Assembly: GCA_035582835.1 (NCBI GenBank)
Contig: JAYKAV010002970.1
Coordinates: forward strand, 479,086-543,085
Origin: Phoebastria nigripes
Taxonomy: Eukaryota > Chordata > Aves > Procellariiformes > Diomedeidae
Direction: 5' to 3'
Length of the DNA stretch: 64,000 bases
The notes beneath the pieces are model-generated. The model saw nothing but the letters and a program-made list of their open reading frames with translations, had not been told where the DNA came from and made no database searches. The position numbers were made by a program, and so were the translations under genes. This document shows positions 24,241 to 35,068 of the stretch, piece by piece (position 1 is the first letter of the stretch; every line of letters starts with the position of its first letter).

Positions 24241-26510
24241 CTGGCTTAGTTACACACAGTGGGCATCTAGCACCGTTTGACATATAACCTATGTTATTGT
24301 GCCTGCCCTCCAGCGGCCCCTCCAGAAAAGCATGCCGCCCTTTGGCCTTGTGTCATACCTTGGGGTCACATCTGCATGTCTCAGGTATGCTAGGGCATCT
24401 CAAATGGCCCTCGGTATCTGTGTGTATGGGTAACTGAACTGAGTCTTAAACAAATACAGCCAATGGAGCCCAGAGGGCTGTTTAGCTCGCCTGAAAGTAG
24501 GCATATACACATTTGTCAACTGAATAGCTCTCCAGGCTACATTGGGCTTGATTCAGTGACCTCCAGATGCCATTTCAGGAAAACACAGGTTTTTCACTGG
24601 TGTTGTATCTTAACTGGCAGTCCCATCTAGACCTTTCAGACCCACTGGGTACCTCAGATGACATTAGGCACCTATGTGTGGGCAGCTAAATCAGGCCTTA
24701 CATTTCCAGTGGCTATTGTGGATTCACATGACCCTCTATACATCTAAAAGTACAGCATTTCAGCTGTGTGTTTCAAAGACCTGACAGACACATTTAGACA
24801 TTTAGGCTTACACAGTCTGAGATGAATTTCATCCCGATTGGATGAAAAGACTCCATTTGGTTACCTTATCAGGACTGAGCTAATGTATAAGAAAAGAAGA
24901 ATCTAGAGAAATTTGTTATACAAAAATTTTTCAATCCCAAAATATAGGAAAGGTTGCTAACGAAGGCTGATTTCCTTGTCCGTGTAGCAAGGACAAGAAG
25001 TACTGTGCCTAAATTCTAGAAAGTTAGATTTAGTTTAGGCACGAGTAAAAACTTTTGATCTGTACAGACGGTGAAGATTGTCTTGGAATATTGTGGAATT
25101 TCTATCAGTGGAAGTTTCCAAAAACAAGTTAGAGAAATAGCTACCATGAATGATTTAAGTCTAGTTTATCCTATCTTAAGGACAAACTATTAGACCTCTC
25201 AAAATGCTTTTCAATCTGCTTCTGTGAGCCTATAATCTTAAAGTATAATTAGGATCATTTCCCTTCCTTCTTTTATGCTTTGGTCTTGATATTGTTGACG
25301 TTTAAATTATCATCATTTAGGTTTTGTGTTACCATTCTAACTAAAATATGACAGGTCATACCTCTTACAGCTGTATTTATAGGATGGCCATAGCCAGACA
25401 AATAGCACTTCACAACACTCTACTTTTTTCAGTTTGACAGAGGAAGAATCTAAACATCTTTGTGGGGGCAGGGGAGGACGCAGGGGTCAGGTCTTCCACA
25501 TTTTGCAGGAGTAATTACACCTGCACAGAGATTTTCAAACCATGCAAAAGAGGAAATAACAAAAGTTAAGTCTATAAAAAATAGACTTTGTCAGGACAGA
25601 CCTAACTTAGACTTTCTTGAAGATTAATGTCAGAGTGTGAATAACTGCAAAAATAGATTTTGAATGACTCAATTGGATAAATTCACAGAAGGACAACAGG
25701 AACACAACTACAACAACTACAATGTTATTCTGAAAACATTAAAGATAAGAGACCTCAATAATAGGTACAGAGAAAAAAAAAGCACAGGAAAGAATTTTCC
25801 ATTTTAAATTTTGTTTACAAGCATTTATATTAAACAGTACCCAAGCTGGGAAAATTATTAACTTTTACTGTCTCACTTCCTGTCTAATGATTTTATGGTC
25901 CACCATTATTTCTCCTTTTTGTTGGGTTCACAAGAATTTTTGGAAGTCTGTAACACCAATGTCTGCCACAGTGTATCGGGGGCACATTTCTGCACATGGA
26001 AAACTGATGGGACATTACAGTTCTGCACTGGGATGCTAACATCAGATCATTACATGGATTTATTCCCCTGTCTGCCAGAGTAGGGTGAAGCAAACATCTG
26101 GTCACTGTGTCTGAAGAAGTCTGATTTGGAGGACAAGTAAGTCTATTCTTATATCTTGGGGAGCATATTCAGGGCACTAGGTACTCTGCTCCAGCACTCC
26201 ACACTCATAAACTTCACCCGACAAATAACAGCTGCACTTTGGGCCAAGTTCTGTGATCCTGATGGATTCTTGCTGTTTTCCTCATTAACCCTTGGTTGCC
26301 AGACTTTATCAATGTTTTCCTGTGATCAGTTACTCTTCTTCTCCTGTTTCTTCTCTGTCAAGCGTCTTCCTTTCTAAGTCCTCCCTCTGGGGTGCCTCAG
26401 ACACAGTCCTTAAAAGGACCATAAATCACTTCTGAGTGGCTCAAGTTAATATTTCCTCTTCCTCAAATAAAATATTTAACTTCCTTTTCTAGACTGAGTC
26501 TGAAAAGTTG
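24241..26510. other. non-coding sequence with possible unclassified old repeat
   Basis: The part from about 24250 to 24860 is richer in G and C and holds an exact TAGGCACCTA at 24665-24674, shared in degenerate form with other loci (see findings). I cannot assign it to a named family. The rest, to 26510, shows no gene. Facing short frames at 25893-26105 (both strands) have no domain signature. Confidence 0.45.
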
Positions 26511-27036
26511 GAATAGAATAGAATATTTCAGTTGGAAGGGACCTACAACGATCACCTAGTCTAACTGCCTGACCAGTTCAGGGCTGACCAAGTTAAAACA
26601 CATTGTTAAGGGCATCGTCCAAATGCCTCTTAAACACTGAGAGGCTTGGGGCATCGACCACCTCTCTAGGAGGCCTGTTCCAGTGTTTGACCACCCTCTC
26701 AGTAAAGAAATGCTTCCTAATGTCCAGTCTCAACCTCCCCCGGCACAGCTTTGAACCATTCCCATGTGTCCTATTACTGGGTACCCGGGAGAAGAGCTCA
26801 GCACCTCCCTCNCCACNTCCCCTCCTCAGGAAGCTGTAGAGAGCAATGAGGTCGCCCCTCAGCCTCCTTCTCTCCAAACTAGACAAGCCCAAAGTCCTTA
26901 GCCGCTCCTCACAGGACATTCCTTCCAGCCCTTTCACCAGCTTTGTTGCCCTCCTCTGGACACATTCAAGGACCTTCACATCCTTCTTAAACTGTGGGGC
27001 CCAGAACTCCACACAGTACTCAAGGTGAGGCCACGC
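26511..27036 (-). mobile_element. 5'-truncated CR1 LINE 3' end
   Basis: Read on the minus strand, this is the C-terminal part of the CR1 second protein plus its 3' end. An open frame with stop at 26593 shows [63 protein letters not shown] and [11 protein letters not shown], all diagnostic CR1 blocks. After the stop, the non-coding tail has the CR1 TAGGTCCCTTCCAACTGAAA signature and ends in ATTCTATTCTATTCC, a worn form of the ATTCTATG tail. CR1 homology ends near 27036; the frame runs on to 27084 into flanking DNA. Two Ns (26812, 26817) fall in the coding part. Severe 5' truncation is the rule for CR1, so this is a dead copy. Confidence 0.93.
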
Positions 27037-30000
27037 CAAAGTTGTCCGTTCTGGAAAAAAACTAGCTGAAACACTAGCTGACATCCTGGAGAGCAGCCTG
27101 GCATCATTGCCAAGAAACAGCTGGCTACTTTAAAAAAAAATCCTGGACAGTGTGTAAAAATGTCATGTGCCATATAGTAACAGTTTATTATAACTTGTGT
27201 ATTACACAGACAGCAACTGGAACCAGAACTCCACCTTATATGACTTTGTATCACTTTTCAAAATCCTATTTGTAACATGCAATATTCCTACAGTTTAGCT
27301 AAGATTTAGGAGTATCCATGTATTTTTAGAGAACTTGCTCCTCCTGAAAGATAATCTTCAGAATTCACTTTGGGATCGTATTTTTGAGAGTAGTATCATT
27401 GTTTGGGACTGATTAGTTGTCCCTTATGCCAAAGATCAGCATGGTCTGCACAAGACTGCCTTTGCTTGTTTGAACCTGTAGCTGCCATTTGTTTTCTTTA
27501 TGGAATCATCATCTACCTCTGAAGCAAGATCCTTTCTGAACCAGCAGCTTCACAGTCTGTCTCTGTCTCTTACAAGTATTTGCTAAACTGTAGCTGCTAA
27601 GAAATGTAGACTCACTGAGCTGAGCATCTGCCAGGAGCTATCTGGCATACGGTCAGGACGAGACTGCTACAGAGGCAACATCAATAGACAAACCAAATTC
27701 TGCAGTAAATGTGCAACCCTTGCCTTATTTATATGCNGTGTCTCTCTATGTGAATTTTACGTGCAATCTGGCCAGCAAAAGTAGAGAGAGGCTTTTCCCT
27801 ATTGTCTGACTCTTTGTTGAGATTCTTTCTCCAGCAGATCTTGGCAGATCTTCCCACAGACTTTGTTGTAAGTACCATACCTGTGTCTTCCTGTGCAGAT
27901 AAAAGAGAAAACCTCAATGTACTGGCCTCTAAAGATGCTACAGAACACTGCAGTTAAGTCCAAAGGTAGTCCTTTTCTCTGGATAAGCGTAGTGCAAGAC
28001 GCTGTAAAGCATTTCCAGCAAGTTTACACTGTTAGTGAACCCACCCTTTTGCTATATTGCCTTCAGAATAGAATAGATGATAGAAAAATTGATTTTTAAA
28101 AGTACATTCAAATTCTGTGGCTGAGTTCAGCCACTGAGTGTATCTCTTTTCTCATGATTAATATCAGATAGGCGTTTATTCTAATATCGATCTTCATCCA
28201 CAAAGTTTAACTTTCCACAAGCCAAATACCTGGGAAATACTTCCCTTTTGTAATCATGGTGACCATTCTTTATGTCTTCATTTAAATACTTCTCCAACAT
28301 AAGATAGTCTCTGGAAATTTCACTTTCAGTTGATCCAAAAAAAAACGTATGAGTTTAACATAAAATATTGAATATAATTTCTGATGTAAAAATGCATCAG
28401 TAATTACCTGACTGTTGTTTCTACCCCAGGACTGGTTAGTTAGAAGAGGAATATTTCTGTTGCACTCCTTTCCTAGACTGTAATTTCTCTACTTGAAACA
28501 TTTAATAAGATTAGGGAGTTGACATCAGCTCTTTCCTGTGAAAGGCAGAGAGCAAAAGTGAGCCATCATTAGAGAGGCCTGGCATCTCTTTATTCAGGAG
28601 GAAGGCCCAATACAAAAAAAGGAAGAAAATGAGAAAAAAAGTGGGATTTTTTTTTTTTCTTCTTTCTACAGAGCCATTAATTTGTATCTCAGAACTGGAT
28701 TCCATGAGAATATCTGGGGTCCTTTTTGGAGCTCTTCTGGAAGATTTATGACATGTCTCATCAAAATTTTAGACAACACATTAAATCTGAGGGAAGTTGT
28801 CTGAAACTACACGAGACAATGTCAGCAAAATAAATGCCAAATACTGGAAGGTATTGCTGTATCCATCAGTCAAGACTATAATTTGACATTAAGAAACAAT
28901 AAACCAGCATGATGCCCCGCTATTCTCAAATCAACTCTTGGCCCATAACACACTTTTGAAACCCCTTCTGCACAGCCCACTTAGGCACATATGTCCTCTT
29001 CCCCCATCTGCTCAGCATTTCACCACTACCTCCAATGTCTGTGTGTCTAACTGTATGATTGGATTTTCCACGTGTAGCAGCATCTAAGTGTCTTAAACCT
29101 CCTACTCAGATTTTTTTTTTTCAAATACAGTTATTTACTTGTAAAAAACTCAAGGTGCTTAAGTTGTGAAAGTCTGTTTGTTACGCTTTAATGAAAGCTT
29201 AGATGCCTGAGCCTTCAAAGATGAGAGCCTTCACAGATATTAGTTTGCTGGACAACTGCCAGCTATCCAAATTCCAGTCCTAAACATAACTAGTAGAGGG
29301 CAACGTTCATTCTGCTAATAGGAGGTAATAGAGTCTCATATATTTATACAAGCCCTCAAATAAGCTCATAAATTACAAGAAAATACAGTATTTTATTTCC
29401 TTACAGGTTCTTTTCATGACTTAATGGTGTGAAAAGGAGACTAAGTATGGCCTATGAAAGCAATTGTAATCATTCCTGAAGAAACCTGAAACTAAAATCT
29501 GTACGTACAGCTGAATCCATTTTTCTCCTCATAAAAATAGACAGGCACATTTCCTATTGTCTGGAGCGGCTTGCTCCAGAGGTTAAGGTATATTGAATGA
29601 AATTCCTTTTCAAAAACAGGGTAGAGAAGTTGAGAGAAAAATATCAATAACAAAGGTAAGGATCAAGTAATGCAAAATTTTAATTTGATCCTGCAGACAG
29701 GCCCTTAAAGAAAAGAAATAGAAGTTTAAGTTGGCAATCTCTTTATATTAAATTCTGTGTTGAACTAGCAAAAATGAAAAACTAAATATACAACTAATTG
29801 TCCCGGGTTCCATTTTAATAAGTTGTGTAGGGGAGGAAAGCAGAATTGGAGCAGGGCAATACAGTACATTAGGAAATAGGGAAGTAGACCAGAGAGAAAA
29901 TGCAGCTGCGGGAATGTGTGGGTGCAAAGATAAGTACTGCACGAATGCTGGAGCTGACTCGTCCCTTCACCAGCTGATGGTGCCCATGGCACTCTCGGGA

Positions 30001-31235
30001 TCATTGTGGAGAGGAATGCAGTAGTGGCAAAGATGGAAAGAGCAGATCACAGTAGTTCCCCGTGTTTCCTGAAATATCTACAAATTTCTGGTCATAGTGG
30101 GCCTGAGCAAGAAAGAGCTGCTGTCACAATCCTGAAGGGGGAAAAAAGGAACTCCTGGCCCACAGCAAGCTATGCCAGAGACAGGGAAAACTGGAAGGGA
30201 AAGATAAGAGCAGAGCAGATGTTTGACACTCAGTACCAGAGAGGAAAACTATACTGTGGCTGTTGAAAGGGAGAGATCCCCTGTGAGAACCATGTCTCGG
30301 AAAGCAGCTGCCAAGTCAAATAGCCATTAAATCTCAACAGAAACAAACATCATCACACTATGCTGTGTCTCTTTAGTAGACCCAACAGCAGTTCACACTG
30401 GGCTAGTATCAATTGTACCATACTAAGCCTGGACAAAAACACCGGTCAGAGTGACAAAACCATGCACTTTTAATTAAGCAGTTTGAAATGAAATGAAAAA
30501 TGTACTGGAAAAAATGAATGAAAAAGCTGGAAAGCTAGCTTGTGAATTGAACCTCTGTTCTTTGTTATGAGTAACACCTCATTACTCTGCCTTGGTGTAA
30601 AACCCAGTCTCCACATTGCTCTGAGGAACATTTAAATGACATTGGATCTTTACTAGTGCAAAGTATGTCTTTCAGTTTGGGATAGTGGGGATTTTTCCCA
30701 TCCCCAGTCCCTTCTCAGTTGTTGCTGAATACCTGTGCAAGAGGGTATGACATGACTTCACAGACCTGCTCATTCCCTCTGTGCAGAGAAACCCTGTTAG
30801 AAAGTTAGGGAAATGAGAAATGCACAACGCTTCATTCCACAGAAGGCACCTGTTATATATTTGCCTGGGAGAGAGAAAAAGGCTAGTTATCCCAAGGCAC
30901 ATGGGTGTCTAATTTCAGTCTGGTAACCAGCAACCGGTACAGAGTATTAGGAGGGTAATTGACTACTACATCAATTCAGCGGATACTTAGAAAAATAAAA
31001 GCAGCTCTGTAAATGTGGACAATTTCCTCTTCTATATCAGAATAGAGAAGTTAAACCAAGTGAAAACTGAAAGAGAAGGCTCAGATTTTCAACTGTGCAG
31101 GCAAGCAGGGAGAAAAAGGAAGACAGCTGTAATAGCAAAAAGGGAAGATGTGCTGCTGATACTATAACGTGTCTTCAAAGATTGTTCAGCTCAGACATGC
31201 AAAATACATTGTCCAATTACAAAAAACTCCATGCT
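27037..31235. other. unique non-coding sequence
   Basis: No gene or clear transposon. One N is at 27737. A T run lies near 28648-28660. A compact GC-rich hairpin is at 29560-29580. TAGGCAC-like words occur at about 28982 and TAGATGCCTGA near 29203. Overlapping short frames at 29748-30266 on both strands lack any family signature. Confidence 0.5.
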
Positions 31236-31280
31236 TAAAACAAAAAAAAAAACCCACCACCAAAACCAAAACCCCAAATC
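31236..31280 (+). repeat. A-rich (CCAAAA)n tract
   Basis: An A11 run followed by CCCACCACCAAAACCAAAACC-like units on the plus strand; low complexity. Confidence 0.8.
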
Positions 31281-32307
31281 TACCCTTTCCCTTCCTTAAT
31301 AATCCGGGATCTTCATACTGCCTGCCTGTATCGATCAGGTTTCTACCCTGCGTCTTCTAACTACTACCTCCTTCTATTCAGATGTGGGGAAAGAGAAGGT
31401 AGGGTCCTACTGACAATTCTGCACTGCTGTTGCAGACAATCCCTTTTTCTTGGCTGGCTATTAAGTGGAGGCATTAAGCTCCCTTTCTCCAGCAGGAAAC
31501 AAGAAGGAGATGAAGCCTACTTCTTGAAATGCCATGACCATGACGGTGGACAACCATAGCAGACGGCTTGATGTAGGCCATTTATTCTTGCTGATTTCTG
31601 ACAATCTGTCCTAGAGAAACTTGTATAAGAAGATCCAGGGTTGAGAAACCAGCTAGATGTTGCTGTGATTGCTGGACAGGTAGAAAGTAGAAGGACTAAA
31701 AACTCTGTGATTGATAGATTTGAGGGAAATAGTCCTAGGGGTAAGAGACAATGGAATTGGAGAAGTGTTAATGATAAAAGAGTATAGAAATGATGGTTCT
31801 TTTTAGACAGGAACAAGGAACTGATGAATTGCTGAAGAAGGACAGGAAGAAATTGACAGACCTTGGAGAGAAGAGACATAATAAGGAATTTATAGATATC
31901 CTTTGGGCGCATATTATGCTGAGGGCAAATTATGTATTGCTGATTGAGGCTACTCACATTTTAAGGAGCCAATGCATTACTTGGTTTGAATAAAAAGGAC
32001 ATATTCTCAGTAAAAGATTGCATGAATAGCATATAATATAAAAGTAACTGTAATTTGGGTAGATGCATGACTAAGGGCAAAGAGAACAAGCAAGGAAAAT
32101 GCCAATGTCCAGATCCAACAAAATATTTATGCTTTCAACTTCTGACTGCTAACATTAGATGGTAAAAGCTTTCACAGCAGTTAAGATCATAAATCGTTTG
32201 TTGAATTTAAGCCTAAGGCTGTTACAGGTTAATCCAATGATTTTAAAAGTAACGTTTACCAAACATATTTACAAATTTTCAAAATTTAGTTAATCGTATC
32301 AAAGATA
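31281..32307. other. unique non-coding sequence with a chance long frame
   Basis: The minus strand has the longest open frame outside transposons, 146 codons at 31517-31957. It shows no recognisable domain, has a frame open on the other strand over part of its length, and sits in ordinary AT-rich sequence. I treat it as a chance frame rather than a gene. Confidence 0.5.
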
Positions 32308-32713
32308 TATGAGCATAGGCTGTGGGGAACTGTGCTTGTTCAGCCTGGAGAAGAGATGGCTTTGGGGAGAGCTAACACAGCCCTCCCTTACCTATGAGGA
32401 AGTTAGTCAAGAGGACAGAGCCAGGCTCTTCACAGCTGTGCAAGGTGGGAGGACAAGAGAGAGTGGGCATAAGTTGAAATAAAAGAGGATCAGACTGGAT
32501 GTAAGGAAAAGCTTTTTCATGATGAAGACAGTCAAGTGGGGAAACAGGTTGTCCAGAGAAGGCATGCATTCATCCTTGGTGATCTCCAAGACTCGAATAA
32601 GGAAAGTCCTGAGCAACCTGGTCTGACCTCAGAGCTGACTCTGCTTTGAGCAGGAGGTTGGAATAAATGACGTCCTGAGATCCCTTTCAAACTCATATGA
32701 TCCTATGATCCCA
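32308..32713 (+). mobile_element. 5'-truncated CR1 LINE 3' end
   Basis: The plus strand carries the last part of the CR1 second protein: CTTGTTCAGCCTGGAGAAGA near 32335 (the CR1 LFSLEKR block), then VQGGRTRESGHKLK, and RIRLDVRKSFFMMKTVKWGN, followed by a 3' tail with GAGGTTGGAATAAATGACGT, CCTTTCAAACTC and TATGATCCTATGATCCCA, a worn copy of the ATTCTATG end. The frame contains stops and shifts, so it is non-functional. It faces the minus-strand CR1 at 32797, with only about 83 bases between the two 3' ends. Confidence 0.88.
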
Positions 32714-32796
32714 TGAAAAGATTTTCACCACTTCAGTGTGCAATTGCTGCCTTCTTTTTACCTAGGAAAAATGCTAATGTTATCTTTTTGGTCAAG

Positions 32797-33616
32797 GAAT
32801 CATAGAACCATAGAATGGTCCCATAGAAGGGACCTTTAAAGGTCATCTAGTCCAACTCCCCTGCCTTGCAGGTTGCTCAAAGCCCCATCCAACCTGGCCT
32901 TGAACACTTCCAGGGATGGGGCATCTACCATCCCTCTGGGCAATCTGTTCCAGTGTTTCACCACCCTCAGTGTAAAAAATTTCTTCCTTATATCTAGTCT
33001 GAATCTACCCTCTTTTAGTTTAAAACCATTACCCCTAGTCCTGTCGCTACAGGCCCTATTAAAGAGTCAAAGTCTATCCCCATCTTTCTTGTAAATCTCC
33101 TTTAAGTATTGAAAGGCAACAATAAGGTCTCCCTGGAGCCTTCTCTTCTCCAGGCTAAACAACCCCAACTCTCTCAGCCTTTCTTCATAGGAGAGGTATC
33201 CCAACCCTTTGACCATTTTTGTGGCCCCCTCTGGATCCGCTCCAACAGGTCCATGGCTTTCTTGTCCTCCAGAGCTGGATGCAGTACTCCAGGTGGGGTC
33301 TCACCAGAGCAGAGTAGAGGGGCAGAATCACCTCCCTCGGCCTGCTGGCCACGCTTCTTTGGATGCAGCCCAGGATACGCTTGGCCTTCTGGGCTGTAAG
33401 TACACGTTGCCGACTCATATTCAAATTTTAGTCCACCAGTATCCCCAGGTCCTTCTCGGCAGGGTTGCTCTCAATCTCTTCATTCCCCAGCCTGTATTGA
33501 TACTGGGGGTTGCTCCAACCCAGGTGCAGGACCTTGCACTTGGCCTTGTTGAACCTCATGAGGTTCACATGGGCCCACTTCTCGAGCTTGTCCAGGTCCC
33601 TGTGAATGATATGCTG
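32797..33616 (-). mobile_element. 5'-truncated CR1 LINE 3' end
   Basis: Read on the minus strand, it starts inside the end of the reverse transcriptase region (the block encoding [12 protein letters not shown], near 33560) and runs through the C-terminal blocks [20 protein letters not shown] and [16 protein letters not shown] to the 3' tail with AGATGACCTTTAAAGGTCCC and TTCTATGGTTCTATGATTCC. The frame is broken just after IQLW near 33270, where a short stretch is missing relative to the CR1 copy at 54873, and again in the VQRRAT block near 33230. Its 3' sequence is very close to that of the 54873 copy, suggesting the same CR1 subfamily. It is a dead copy. Confidence 0.93.
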
Positions 33617-34998
33617 AAGGTATGTGGCTATGTGTGTTTGCCCCTACTTAGGTGTGTGCATTCATGAGATATGCTATTTGGTAATTTTTAGGACACAAAA
33701 GGACATGAAAGGAAGAGGAAAGCAGTCAATTATTTTTCAGTGAGCCTGTACGTACTGTAGTGCAATAACTGTCGAAGTAAAGAAAGGTCAGAATGGATTA
33801 AAAAGGAAAAGTTAATTATAAATTAGAATGAAGCTCCAGATTTATAAAATGGTCCACATTCATGTGAAGAACACAAGAGATTGCAGAATTAAATTGGCAT
33901 GCATTACAGTAGTAGCAATGTTAATGTCTAAGTAATCTCTCACCAAAAATATAAGCCTCTAAGACACTGAAAAGCAAAGACCCCTAAAGGGCCCTAGGTT
34001 AGTGAGAAGGAATTTTCTGGACTATTTTCCTGCACATGGCCATTTAAAATCCACCTAACCTGCACATTAAAAGAGCCAATATGGTTTCTGCAAGTTGACA
34101 ACTTGGATTTTATGTGGTATAAATTTCAAAAAATGTGGAAAAGGGGTAACAGTTTGAGACAATGATTGTGTCATGTCACCATGAGCAATAGATGGTGCCA
34201 TGAATAAAACATAGGTATTTCATGCACATAATAACTGAAAAGTGGACATAAATATTCTGAATCAGCCATAGATCTACCAAGATGATTTTCTGATATTGAT
34301 ATTTTTTCTTCTGTATTGATGCATTATAAGCTAAGTTACTAAGTACTCTCAGAGTGTGCAACAGCTCTTTAGGAGCCATTAGAGCATATTGAACTAATGA
34401 CCCATGGATAACCAAAGTGTCTCATTCACATAATGATCGATCCTTCATTCTAGTTCCTTTCAACATATTACATTTGCTTTTCTTTTTGGTAATAAAGAGT
34501 GGACATTAATTATGTCTCAACTACTATAAAAATCCTATTGAATACCTGCATTATAAAAATATTCTTTTTATTTCATTTTAATTGTTTTAGAAGATTTTGA
34601 TAAAATAAAAAGCATTATTTTTGCTAATTTTTTTTTTTTTTTTAGAGAAGAACCTATTTCTTTGTCGTGGTATACTTCAGTATTAAATATTTTTGTTGTA
34701 ATTTATATCACATTTCAGTTCACTGTCATCATCATTAATGAATTAGCAATCTCATGTCCTGGATTCAAGGCCAAACAGATCTTTGTCAATGGAGATGTAG
34801 GAAAAATAGTGGTGTTGCCTTCAGATACTGACTTTTAAAAACTTTGGTCACTAGCAAAAATATTTGAGTGAGGTTGCTGAATAGCGTGTTGAGCAGTATT
34901 GCTGGAACACCTGATGATAATCAACCAGACATCTACTCTTCTTCCATGCACTTTCTAAAGCTAATCAACACCAGATCTTCCTCCTGATCAGTCTTGTA

Positions 34999-35068
34999 CA
35001 AAAAAAAAAGCCAAAAACCCCACCAAAAAAACACAAAAAAAACCCCCAAACCCACAAAAAAACTCCTA
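34999..35068 (+). repeat. A-rich (AAACCC/CAAAA)n tract
   Basis: An A10 run, then mixed CCAAAAA, CCCCACC and CACAAAAAAAA units on the plus strand. Another A run follows at about 35091-35101. Confidence 0.8.

Noticed and set aside
29748..30266. Overlapping short frames on both strands
   Set aside because: They occupy the same bases in different frames, lack domains and sit in low-complexity-bounded sequence; they are chance frames.
31517..31957. 146-codon minus-strand frame, the longest outside transposons
   Set aside because: No domain, no compositional sign of coding and a partly overlapping frame on the other strand. Over 64 kb read in six frames, one frame of this length by chance is plausible.
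32407..33667. Many frames on the strand opposite the CR1 copies
   Set aside because: They are antisense shadows of CR1 coding sequence, which is GC-rich and so has few stops on either strand.
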